A stretch of 7,682 nucleotides of DNA. Source: Bacteroidales bacterium. Lineage in GTDB: Bacteria; Bacteroidota; Bacteroidia; Bacteroidales; Bacteroidaceae. Location of the stretch: contig SFCY01000109.1 in NCBI GenBank assembly GCA_004558865.1, positions 1 through 7,682 on the forward strand, written 5' to 3'. Below are positions 1 through 5,755 of the stretch, piece after piece (the stretch's first letter is position 1; every line of letters starts with the position of its first letter). Under the pieces are notes generated by a model. That model made no database searches, was not told the origin of the DNA, and saw only the letters and a program-made list of their open reading frames with translations. Position numbers and translations under genes: made by a program.

Positions 1-59
1 GTCTGAAGCGATGGGGAGGCCGTCGAGCTTGCTCGTAAGGCCACCCCACCGCTTCAGAC
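1..59. repeat. Long near-perfect hairpin (inverted repeat)
   Basis: The outer arms GTCTGAAGCG (1-10) and CGCTTCAGAC (50-59) are perfect reverse complements. Inside them, TGGGG pairs with CCCCA, GGCC with GGCC, and CGAGC with GCTCG around a TT tip, with only one- to three-base mismatches between blocks. No T-tract follows on the plus strand, so it is not a standard plus-strand intrinsic terminator. The left flank lies outside the window, so a minus-strand terminator cannot be judged. It could be a dispersed palindromic repeat, an end hairpin of a mobile element, or RNA structure. Confidence 0.7.
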
Positions 60-129
60 CCATAGCTCCGGTAGGAGCGTAAGCCTGGACATGACCATTA
101 TCCTTCTCCTTTACATATAAACTTACCAT
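1..129 (-). CDS. Possible partial coding fragment, unknown function
   Basis: Reading the minus strand, an ATG at 129-127 opens a frame of 43 codons that reaches the window edge without a stop. The frame is open further back to a TGA at 201-199. The peptide begins MVSLYVKEKDNGHVQAYAPT and goes on through a Trp-Gly-Gly segment. Its codon choice looks protein-like, but I recognise no family. The distal part lies entirely inside the 59-base palindrome, so the open frame may be incidental to a structured repeat. It could also be the start of a gene or a degraded fragment. The next sequence to the left would decide. Confidence 0.22.
   Translation of the reverse strand, partial: MVSLYVKEKDNGHVQAYAPTGAMGLKRWGGLTSKLDGLPIASD
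65..78. repeat. Small hairpin next to the long palindrome
   Basis: GCTCC (65-69) and GGAGC (74-78) form a perfect 5-bp stem closed by a GGTA tetraloop, six bases after the 59-base hairpin. The two structures in a row suggest a structured RNA or repeat unit, but the stem is short enough to occur by chance. Confidence 0.4.
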
Positions 130-209
130 GATTCCACGGAAAATATCCGCTGTGCCAAGATTTTTCAGAAACTCCAGACCAGAAAACTGCAAATAAAGTC
201 ACAGCTGGC

Positions 210-377
210 GTGCAATATTCAACCTATCGCCCCTACATCACCGCCATAAAATCCAAGCCATTCCTCCTGCTTGCCGGAATATCCGGTACAGGTAAAAGCC
301 GAATAGTGCGAGAGCTTGCAAGAGCATGTTGGGAAGAAGGCACAGATGAATACAAGGCAAAAAAAATCCCATGCTGA
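210..377 (+). pseudogene. McrB-like AAA NTPase fragment with Walker A motif
   Basis: The frame with codons starting at 210 reads Val-Gln-Tyr-Ser-Thr-Tyr-Arg-Pro-Tyr, then KPFLLLAGISGTGKSRIVRE, then a short Trp- and Glu-containing helix-like segment. GISGTGKS (276-299) is a textbook Walker A/P-loop. The preceding KPFLLLAG strand resembles McrB-type AAA NTPases, the motor subunits of modification-dependent restriction systems, as found in Bacteroidales. Only about 50 residues remain of a domain normally several times longer. There is no Walker B, sensor or McrC-like partner. Similarity ends about 359, where the 19-base repeat begins, and a TGA follows at 375-377. The frame is open from 132 but has no good start codon. 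I read it as a gene remnant. Family assignment rests on the motif alone. Confidence 0.6.
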
Positions 378-379
378 TT
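361..379 (+). repeat. 19-base direct repeat, copy 1
   Basis: The motif AAAAAATCCCATGCTGATT matches the copy at 472-490 in 18 of 19 positions. It abuts the end of the McrB-like fragment and is followed by ACGCAGAATTTAG. The reverse complement reads AATCAGCATGGGATTTTTT, a style of low-complexity intergenic repeat that I associate with Bacteroidales genomes from memory, not from a search. Confidence 0.6.
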
Positions 380-410
380 ACGCAGAATTTAGTTCGTAGC
401 ACCTTCTTGC

Positions 411-444
411 CTGCGCGGCAGCCCACCAGGCATCGTGCCGCACG
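411..444. repeat. GC-rich hairpin between the two repeat copies
   Basis: GCGGCA (415-420) pairs with TGCCGC (436-441). A nested GCC/GGC pair (421-423 with 429-431) lies inside the loop, and G413-C443 extends the stem past one mismatch. Its place midway between the direct repeats suggests that it belongs to one composite repeat unit spanning about 361-490. Confidence 0.4.
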
Positions 445-471
445 CCATCTATCATCTGCGGAATCTACGTG

Positions 472-490
472 AAAAAATCCCACGCTGATT
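472..490 (+). repeat. 19-base direct repeat, copy 2
   Basis: AAAAAATCCCACGCTGATT begins 111 bases after copy 1 in the same orientation, with one mismatch. It is preceded by ATCTGCGGAATCTACGTG, which loosely echoes the ACGCAGAATTTAG that follows copy 1. This suggests a larger degenerate repeat rather than a chance match. Confidence 0.6.
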
Positions 491-607
491 GGTTCTGTAG
501 CCCCATGCGACCCACGCCGGCAATCCGCCGCGCGCCACGCGCCACGCCATGGCCAAATGGCACATGGCTCAAGAAAACATGCAATTTTCTAATTTTTAAT
601 TAAAGAA
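491..607. other. Non-coding GC-rich spacer with small repeats
   Basis: No open frame here is convincing. Visible elements are a tandem 7-base repeat GCGCCAC (532-538 and 539-545) and three ATGGC words (549-553, 557-561, 564-568), the first within the palindrome GCCATGGC. After about 570 composition switches sharply to an AT-rich stretch leading into the purH promoter area. Confidence 0.5.
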
Positions 608-632
608 GTGATAATGTTTCATTTGAATTTGC

Positions 633-640
633 TAACTTTG
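633..640 (+). promoter_or_regulatory. Putative purH promoter, Bacteroidota -7 box
   Basis: TAACTTTG matches the Bacteroidota primary sigma -7 consensus TAnnTTTG. It lies 33 bases before the purH ATG at 674, which would give a start site about 645-648 and a short leader. No TTTG is present at the expected -33 distance (about 608-613), so only half the promoter is supported. The surrounding sequence is AT-rich, as expected. Confidence 0.5.
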
Positions 641-673
641 CAGCAGATTAATTTTAGCACCTTACATATATAT

Positions 674-1267
674 ATGGCTGAAACGAAAAAAATGAAGACC
701 GCGCTGATATCGGTCTATCATAAAGATGGTTTGGAAGACATTCTGGCCAAGCTCACAGAGCAGGGTGTCAAGCTGCTCAGCACGGGCGGCACACAGAAGT
801 TCATCGAGTCCTTGGGCTATGAGTGCGAGAAGGTGGAAGACGTCACCTCCTACCCCTCCATCTTGGGCGGCCGCGTGAAGACGCTCCATCCGAAAGTCTT
901 TGGAGGCATCCTGGCGCGCCGCGACAATGAAGGCGACTTGGAACAGATGAAAAAATACGATATACCGGCCATCGACTTGGTTATCGTAGACCTCTATCCC
1001 TTTGAGCAGACCGTGGCAAGCGGGGCCAGCGAAGAGGAGATTATCGAGAAGATCGACATCGGCGGAATCTCACTCATCAGGGCTGGGGCAAAGAACTTCA
1101 AGGACGTGGTGATTGTGCCCAGCAAGAGGGAATACCCGGTGCTGTTGGAAATACTCAGCAAGAAAGGCGCACAGACCGACATCGAGGACCGCAGGCTCTT
1201 GGCCGAGCGCGCCTTCGGAGTGAGCAGCCACTACGACACCGCCATACACAACTGGTTTGCCAAATAA
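674..1267 (+). CDS. purH: PurH, IMP cyclohydrolase domain only
   Basis: This cytosolic purine-synthesis enzyme closes the ring of FAICAR to give IMP. The 197-residue product begins MAETKKMKTALISVYHK and is one MGS-like IMP cyclohydrolase fold with LLSTGGT (34-40), GGRVKTLHP (65-73), DLYPF (106-110) and IDIGG (127-131). K69, Y108, D128 and K140 align with human ATIC K66, Y104, D125 and K137, so the site looks intact. Bifunctional PurH is usually over 500 residues and carries a C-terminal AICAR transformylase domain. Here translation stops at a clean TAA just after the domain boundary, and no frame in the next 112 bases resembles the missing half. The enzyme presumably needs a separate transformylase elsewhere. 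ATG 674 is preferred over ATG 608 because the longer frame would translate the promoter box, and because Bacteroidota PurH proteins start near here. ATG 692 is a less likely alternative. Confidence 0.92.
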   Translation: MAETKKMKTALISVYHKDGLEDILAKLTEQGVKLLSTGGTQKFIESLGYECEKVEDVTSYPSILGGRVKTLHPKVFGGILARRDNEGDLEQMKKYDIPAIDLVIVDLYPFEQTVASGASEEEIIEKIDIGGISLIRAGAKNFKDVVIVPSKREYPVLLEILSKKGAQTDIEDRRLLAERAFGVSSHYDTAIHNWFAK

Positions 1268-1329
1268 GCGGCAACCCGCCCCACCTCCGTCAAGGTAACA
1301 GGGAATCAACAACAATTAGTTTTATTTGT

Positions 1330-1358
1330 CGGGAGAACGCTCCTCGGGCCTTCTCCCG
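1330..1358 (+). promoter_or_regulatory. Hairpin in the purH-mreB spacer
   Basis: CGGGAGAA (1330-1337) and TTCTCCCG (1351-1358) make a perfect 8-bp stem with a 13-base loop, 21 bases before the mreB ATG. GGAG (1332-1335) can also pair with CTCC (1339-1342), giving an alternative fold. No T-run follows, so it is not a classical terminator. A weak -7-like TAGTTTTA at 1317-1324 lies just upstream. If that is used, the stem would sit at the 5' end of an mreB transcript and could stabilise it or affect translation. Confidence 0.5.
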
Positions 1359-1379
1359 GCGCATTTGCCAAAAAGAGAA

Positions 1380-2402
1380 ATGGGATTATTTTCTTTCATT
1401 CAAGAAATAGCAATGGACCTTGGCACCGCCAACACCATCATCATCAGCGACGACAAGATCGTCGTTGACGAACCCTCGGTGGTGGCCCTCGACCGCCGCA
1501 CCGACAAGATGATCGCCGTGGGCGAGAAAGCCAAGATGATGTATGAGAAGACGCACGACAACATCAAGACCATCCGCCCGCTGCGCGACGGCGTGATCGC
1601 CGACTTCACGGCCTGCGAGCAGATGATGCGCGGACTCATCAAGATGGTGCACACGGGAAGCCGCTTCTTCTCGCCCTCGCTGCGCATGGTGATCGGCGTG
1701 CCTTCGGGCTCCACCGAGGTGGAGCTGCGCGCCGTGCGCGACTCGGCCGAGCACGCCGACGGGCGCGACGTCTACCTCATCTTCGAGCCGATGGCCGCCG
1801 CCATAGGCATCGGCATCGACGTGGAGGCCCCGGAGGGCAACATGATTGTCGACATCGGCGGCGGCTCCACTGAGATTGCCGTCATATCATTGGGCGGCAT
1901 CGTGAGCAACAACTCCATACGCATCGCCGGCGACGACCTCACGGCCGACATCCAGGAATACATGAGCCGGCAGCACAACGTGAAGGTGTCGGAGCGCATG
2001 GCCGAGCGCATCAAGATCCACGTGGGCTCCGCCCTCACCGACTTGGGCGACGAGGCCCCCGAGGACTACGTGGTGCACGGCCCCAACCGCATCACCGCCC
2101 TGCCCATGGAGGTGCCGGTGTGCTACCAGGAGATTGCCCACTGCCTCGACAAGACCGTGGCCAAGATCGAGAACGCCGTGCTCTCCGCCCTGGAGAACAC
2201 GCCTCCCGAGCTCTATGCCGACATCGTGAAGAACGGCATCTACCTCACCGGTGGCGGCGCGCTGCTGCGCGGATTGGACAAGCGCCTGCAGGACAAGATC
2301 AACATTCCGTTCCACATCGCCGAGGACCCGCTCCACAGTGTGGCAAAGGGAGCCGGCGTGGCCCTGAAGAACGTAGACCGCTTCTCCTTCCTGATGAGAT
2401 AG
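1380..2402 (+). CDS. mreB: MreB, rod-shape actin homologue
   Basis: MreB is an ATP-binding actin-fold protein that forms short filaments under the inner membrane and guides lateral wall synthesis. The product is 340 residues, the usual family length. The actin-fold motifs are present: phosphate-1 loop MDLGTANT (12-19), EPMAAAIG (136-143) with the likely catalytic Glu136, phosphate-2 DIGGGSTEI (158-166), and adenosine-binding LTGGGALLRGL (289-299). The N-terminus, MGLFSFIQEI, is hydrophobic and could aid membrane contact. The frame extends back to TTG 1326, but those 18 residues would overlay the spacer hairpin and are not MreB-like, so ATG 1380 is chosen. The purine-rich AAAAAGAGAA precedes it. 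The gene is first in the shape operon, and mreC starts 16 bases after its stop. Confidence 0.97.
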   Translation: MGLFSFIQEIAMDLGTANTIIISDDKIVVDEPSVVALDRRTDKMIAVGEKAKMMYEKTHDNIKTIRPLRDGVIADFTACEQMMRGLIKMVHTGSRFFSPSLRMVIGVPSGSTEVELRAVRDSAEHADGRDVYLIFEPMAAAIGIGIDVEAPEGNMIVDIGGGSTEIAVISLGGIVSNNSIRIAGDDLTADIQEYMSRQHNVKVSERMAERIKIHVGSALTDLGDEAPEDYVVHGPNRITALPMEVPVCYQEIAHCLDKTVAKIENAVLSALENTPPELYADIVKNGIYLTGGGALLRGLDKRLQDKINIPFHIAEDPLHSVAKGAGVALKNVDRFSFLMR

Positions 2403-2418
2403 GGCAACCGCGTTATAT

Positions 2419-3288
2419 ATGAGAAATCTTTTAGAATTTCTTGCCAAATATAACCACTGGTTCCTATTCGTCTTCTTGGAGGTCGTGAGCTTCGTGCTGC
2501 TGTTCCAGTACAACAGCTACCAGGGCAGCGTATGGTTCTCCACGGCCAATGCCGTGGCGGGCAAGGTCTACGACTGGGACGCAAAGGTGGAGACCTTCTT
2601 CTCGCTCACCAAGGTGAACGAGAGGCTCAACGAGCGCAACCTGATGCTGGAGCAGCAGGTGAGGCTGCTCCGCGACTCCATCGCCTCGCTCCACGGCGAC
2701 AGCTCCGCCACCAAGGGCGGCGAGCTGGCCAAGCTGCAGGGCTACAGGCTCATCCCCGCCAAGGTGGTGCACAACACGCTCGACCGCGCCGACAACTTCA
2801 TCACCATAGACAAGGGCTACACCGACGGCGTGCGCAAGGACATGGGCGTGGCCTGCGGAATGGGCGTGGTGGGCATCGTCTATATGGTGGCCAGCCACTA
2901 CTCGGTCATCATCCCGGCCCTCAACACCCAGTCGAGCATCAGCTGCATGATCCAGGACCGCGGCTACTTCGGCTACCTGCGCTGGTATGGCAACGACCCC
3001 ACGTGGGCGCTGCTCGAGGACGTGCCGCGGCACGCCCACTTCCGGCTCTATGAGAACGTAGTGACGAGCGGTTATTCGTCGGTCTTCCCCCCGGGCATCA
3101 TGGTGGGAAGAATCCAGCATGTCTACAACTCGCCCGACGGACTGGCCTACCGGCTCATGGTGAGGCTCTCGACCGACTTTGGCAACCTGCGCGACGTCTG
3201 TGTCATCGACAACACGGCCATCAGCGAGCGCATCGACATCCTCAGGGCATCGCAGGACTCGCTCAGACTTCAACAAAACAATCAGTAA
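2419..3288 (+). CDS. mreC: MreC, rod-shape scaffold protein
   Basis: MreC is a bitopic inner-membrane protein whose periplasmic part binds PBP2 and promotes activity of the RodA-PBP2 pair. The 289-residue product has a short cytoplasmic end, one membrane helix (about 14-31, rich in Phe, Leu and Val), a likely coiled coil (about 55-92, with charged heptads such as NERLNERNLMLEQQ), then the beta-rich MreC core. Family features include the HNTLDRADNFITIDKG region (118-133) and VTSGYSSVFPPGIMVGRI (215-232). The C-terminal tail is short and Gln/Asn-rich. The ATG follows TTATAT directly with no clear Shine-Dalgarno site. It lies between mreB and mreD with 16-base gaps on each side, consistent with one transcript. 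Confidence 0.95.
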   Translation: MRNLLEFLAKYNHWFLFVFLEVVSFVLLFQYNSYQGSVWFSTANAVAGKVYDWDAKVETFFSLTKVNERLNERNLMLEQQVRLLRDSIASLHGDSSATKGGELAKLQGYRLIPAKVVHNTLDRADNFITIDKGYTDGVRKDMGVACGMGVVGIVYMVASHYSVIIPALNTQSSISCMIQDRGYFGYLRWYGNDPTWALLEDVPRHAHFRLYENVVTSGYSSVFPPGIMVGRIQHVYNSPDGLAYRLMVRLSTDFGNLRDVCVIDNTAISERIDILRASQDSLRLQQNNQ

Positions 3289-3304
3289 CGGATAAAGGTA
3301 ACGC

Positions 3305-3805
3305 ATGAACATAGATTTGCTCAAAGGCATCGCTCTTTTTGTGATTCTGCTGCTGGTGCAAGTGGTCTTTCTCAACCATATCCACCTCTTCGGCTTTGCC
3401 ACACCTTTATTATATATGTACGTGGCGATCGTCTTCCGCCGCAACTATCCGCGTTGGGCCATGCTCCTATGGTCCTTTGCCATGGGGCTGGCCGTCGACG
3501 TCTTCTCCAACACGCCCGGCATGGCCGCCGCGTCGATGACGCTGTTGGGATTCGTGCAGCCTTACATCCTCCTGCCTTTCACCAACCGCGACACGCCCGC
3601 CGACTTCGAGCCCACGCTGAGGCAGATGGGGCCGGCCAAATTCCTGTGGTATGCCGCCATCTGCGTGTTCTTCTATTGCCTCGTGTTCTTCACCATCGAA
3701 GACTTCAGCTTCTTCAATCCCCTCTACTGGTTGGGGAGCATCGTCGGCAGTTCGCTGCTTACACTCATTTTTGTCTTGGTGATAGAGAATTTCAGGAGCA
3801 AGTAA
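3305..3805 (+). CDS. mreD: MreD, rod-shape membrane protein
   Basis: MreD is a small polytopic inner-membrane protein that works with MreC in the elongasome, and its exact role is less defined. The product is 166 residues, typical for the family, and strongly hydrophobic. Likely membrane segments are about 7-25, 30-45, 50-68, 75-93, 112-132 and 142-162. The GLAVDVFSNTPGM segment (61-73) is the family's Gly-Leu-x-x-Asp signature. A fair ribosome site, AAAGG at 3294-3298, lies six bases before the ATG. The stop is only four bases before mrdA, and AGGAG at 3794-3798 within the last codons could serve mrdA, so the two are probably translationally linked. Confidence 0.92.
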   Translation: MNIDLLKGIALFVILLLVQVVFLNHIHLFGFATPLLYMYVAIVFRRNYPRWAMLLWSFAMGLAVDVFSNTPGMAAASMTLLGFVQPYILLPFTNRDTPADFEPTLRQMGPAKFLWYAAICVFFYCLVFFTIEDFSFFNPLYWLGSIVGSSLLTLIFVLVIENFRSK

Positions 3806-3809
3806 GCCT

Positions 3810-5660
3810 ATGAAAGACTACGATTTGGCCAACCGGCGCCTCGTCATCGGCGGCATCGCCGCCACGGTCGTCTTTGTGTACATCGTCAGGCTCTTCGCCC
3901 TCCAGCTGGCCAGCGACGACTACAAGAAGAACGCCGACTCCAACGCCTTCCTCAAGAAGATAGAATTCCCCTCGCGCGGCACCATCACCGACCGCAACGG
4001 CGAGCTGATGGTCTACAACCAGCCCTCGTACGACATCATGGTGGTGATGAACGAGGAGAAGGGAAGGCTCGACACCATGGAGTTCTGCCGCGCCATAGGC
4101 ATCACCAAGGAGTTCTTCATCCAGCGGATGGACGAGATCAAGGACCGCAACAAGAACCCCGGCTACTCGCGCTTCACCCAGCAGCTCTTCATGAGCCAGC
4201 TCTCCGACCGCGAATACAGCGTGTTCCGCGAGAAGATGTTCCGCTTCCCCGGCTTCTACGTGCAGAAGCGCAGCATCCGCCAATACCAGTACCCCTACGC
4301 CGCCCACGTGCTGGGCGAGGTGGGCGAGGTGTCGGAGGCCGACATCGAAAAGGACCCCTACTACCAGCCGGGCGACTACATTGGCAAGCTCGGCGTGGAA
4401 CGCTACTACGAGAAGGACCTGCGCGGCGACAAGGGCGTGCAGATCCTTCTGCGCGACGCCCACGGCCGAATTCAGGGACGCTACCAGAACGGCAAATACG
4501 ACCGCAAGCCGGTGCCGGGGCGCAACCTCACCTTGGGCATCGACCTCAAGCTGCAGGCCTTGGGCGAAAGGATGATGGAGGGCAAGATAGGGGCCATCGT
4601 GGCCATCGAGCCCTCCACGGGAGAGGTGCTGTGCATGGTGTCGTCGCCCAGCTACGACCCGCGCATGATGGTGGGCCGCCAGCGCGGACGCAACCACCGC
4701 ATGCTCTCGCACGACGCATGGAAACCACTCCTCAACCGCGCCATCATGGGACAGTATCCGCCCGGCTCCACTTTCAAGACCACACAGGCGCTGACCTACC
4801 TTACCGAAGGCATCATCACCCCCCAGACCATGTTCCCCTGCCACCACGGCTTCTACTACCGCGGACTGCACGTGGGCTGCCACGGCCACGCGTCGCCCTT
4901 GGCGCTGACTGAGGCCATCTCCACCTCGTGCAACGGCTACTTCTGCTGGGGACTCTACTACATGATGTCCAACCGCAGGAAATACAAGAACGTGGAGCAG
5001 GCCATGAACACCTGGCGCGACTACATGGTGAGCATGGGATTCGGCTACAAGCTGGGCATCGACCTGCCCGGCGAGAAGCGCGGACTCATCCCCAACGCCG
5101 AGTTCTACGACAACGCCTACAATGGCTCGTGGAACGGACTGACCATCATCTCCATCGCCATCGGACAGGGCGAGGTCAACCTCACGCCCCTGCAGATAGC
5201 CAACCTCGGGGCCACCATCGCCAACCGCGGCTACTTCTACACGCCCCACGTGGTGAAGGCCATACAGGGCCGCCGCCTCGACTCTGTCTACACCCAACGC
5301 CACTACACCAGAGCCGCCCCCTGGGCCTACCGCTGGGTGGTGGCCGGAATGCGCTCATCGGCACTCAAGGGCACGTGCAAGGCCCTGCGCAACCTGCCCT
5401 TCGAGGCGTGCGGAAAGACCGGTACGGCCCAGAACCGCGGCCACGACCACTCGGTGTTCATGGGCTTCGCGCCAATGAACGAGCCAAGGATCGCCATCGC
5501 CGTGTATGTGGAGAACGGCGGATTCGGAGCCGACTTCGCCGTACCCATCGCCAAGGTGCTGTTCGAACAGTACATCACGGGCCACCTCTCCAAGGCCGCC
5601 GAGGCTGACGCCGCCACCTTGCAGCACCGCCGCATAGGCTATGGCGACAGCAGCCGGTAG
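3810..5660 (+). CDS. mrdA: PBP2, elongasome D,D-transpeptidase
   Basis: PBP2 is the class B penicillin-binding protein that crosslinks new peptidoglycan made by RodA during lateral growth; it is a beta-lactam target. The 616-residue product has one N-terminal membrane anchor (about 11-33). A periplasmic pedestal follows, with the class B motif RGTITDRNG (56-64), then the transpeptidase domain. The three catalytic motifs are intact: S320-T-F-K323 with nucleophile Ser320, S373-C-N375, and K536-T-G-T539. A Cys/His-rich stretch (C344, H345, H346, H354, C357, H358, H360) lies between the first two motifs. The C-terminus ends about 75 residues after the KTG box without an added domain. An FtsI identity is less likely because neighbours are mreBCD and rodA and no PASTA repeats occur. 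Confidence 0.96.
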   Translation: MKDYDLANRRLVIGGIAATVVFVYIVRLFALQLASDDYKKNADSNAFLKKIEFPSRGTITDRNGELMVYNQPSYDIMVVMNEEKGRLDTMEFCRAIGITKEFFIQRMDEIKDRNKNPGYSRFTQQLFMSQLSDREYSVFREKMFRFPGFYVQKRSIRQYQYPYAAHVLGEVGEVSEADIEKDPYYQPGDYIGKLGVERYYEKDLRGDKGVQILLRDAHGRIQGRYQNGKYDRKPVPGRNLTLGIDLKLQALGERMMEGKIGAIVAIEPSTGEVLCMVSSPSYDPRMMVGRQRGRNHRMLSHDAWKPLLNRAIMGQYPPGSTFKTTQALTYLTEGIITPQTMFPCHHGFYYRGLHVGCHGHASPLALTEAISTSCNGYFCWGLYYMMSNRRKYKNVEQAMNTWRDYMVSMGFGYKLGIDLPGEKRGLIPNAEFYDNAYNGSWNGLTIISIAIGQGEVNLTPLQIANLGATIANRGYFYTPHVVKAIQGRRLDSVYTQRHYTRAAPWAYRWVVAGMRSSALKGTCKALRNLPFEACGKTGTAQNRGHDHSVFMGFAPMNEPRIAIAVYVENGGFGADFAVPIAKVLFEQYITGHLSKAAEADAATLQHRRIGYGDSSR

Positions 5661-5663
5661 GTC

Positions 5664-5692
5664 TGGGGCGGGAACTCGCTTCCCCCACCCCA
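5664..5692 (+). promoter_or_regulatory. GC-rich hairpin after mrdA
   Basis: TGGGG (5664-5668) pairs with CCCCA (5688-5692), and GGGAA (5670-5674) with TTCCC (5680-5684). The tip loop is CTCGC and there is a small 1x3 internal loop. The stem begins three bases after the mrdA stop and has no T-run, so it may be a processing or 3'-end stabilising structure, or a partial transcription barrier before rodA. Confidence 0.5.
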
Positions 5693-5755
5693 TCCATCCC
5701 CCCACAAACTCCATAAGCCCCCATCACCCCCACAACACACTCAAAAGAAAGAAAC
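5681..5755 (+). other. C-rich, G-poor rodA leader
   Basis: Five runs of four to six C occur at 5682-5686, 5688-5691, 5698-5703, 5718-5722 and 5727-5731, and there is a single G between 5681 and the purine-rich AAAAGAAAGAAA before the rodA ATG. The opposite strand therefore carries matching G-runs. The first two C-runs also serve the hairpin at 5664-5692, so folding could be competitive. No Bacteroidota promoter box is visible here. Confidence 0.5.

Noticed and set aside
238..483. Minus-strand open frame of 81 codons
   Set aside because: It runs antisense through the McrB-like fragment and both 19-base repeats, and its Met-Gly-Phe-Phe motifs simply come from the repeat sequence.
361..490. Possible CRISPR array from the two direct repeats
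   Set aside because: There are only two 19-base copies separated by about 92 bases, with no further units and no cas genes in the window.
608..673. Upstream ATG extending PurH by 22 residues
   Set aside because: The extension covers the TAACTTTG promoter box and does not resemble PurH N-termini. ATG 674 fits the family.
1326..1379. TTG start extending MreB by 18 residues
   Set aside because: It would translate the spacer hairpin and gives a non-family N-terminus, while ATG 1380 gives a standard 340-residue MreB.
3792..5303. Very long open frame of 503 codons on the minus strand opposite mrdA
   Set aside because: It is a mirror of codon bias in GC-rich mrdA. The translation is dominated by Val, Ala, His and Gly with no recognisable domain, whereas the plus frame has all PBP2 motifs. 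The same applies to 5798-7351 opposite rodA and 2464-3444 opposite mreC.
5682..5731. Canonical G-quadruplex on the minus strand opposite the C-runs
   Set aside because: No four consecutive runs have all loops within seven bases. The gap between the third and fourth runs is 14 bases, so a standard quadruplex is not supported.
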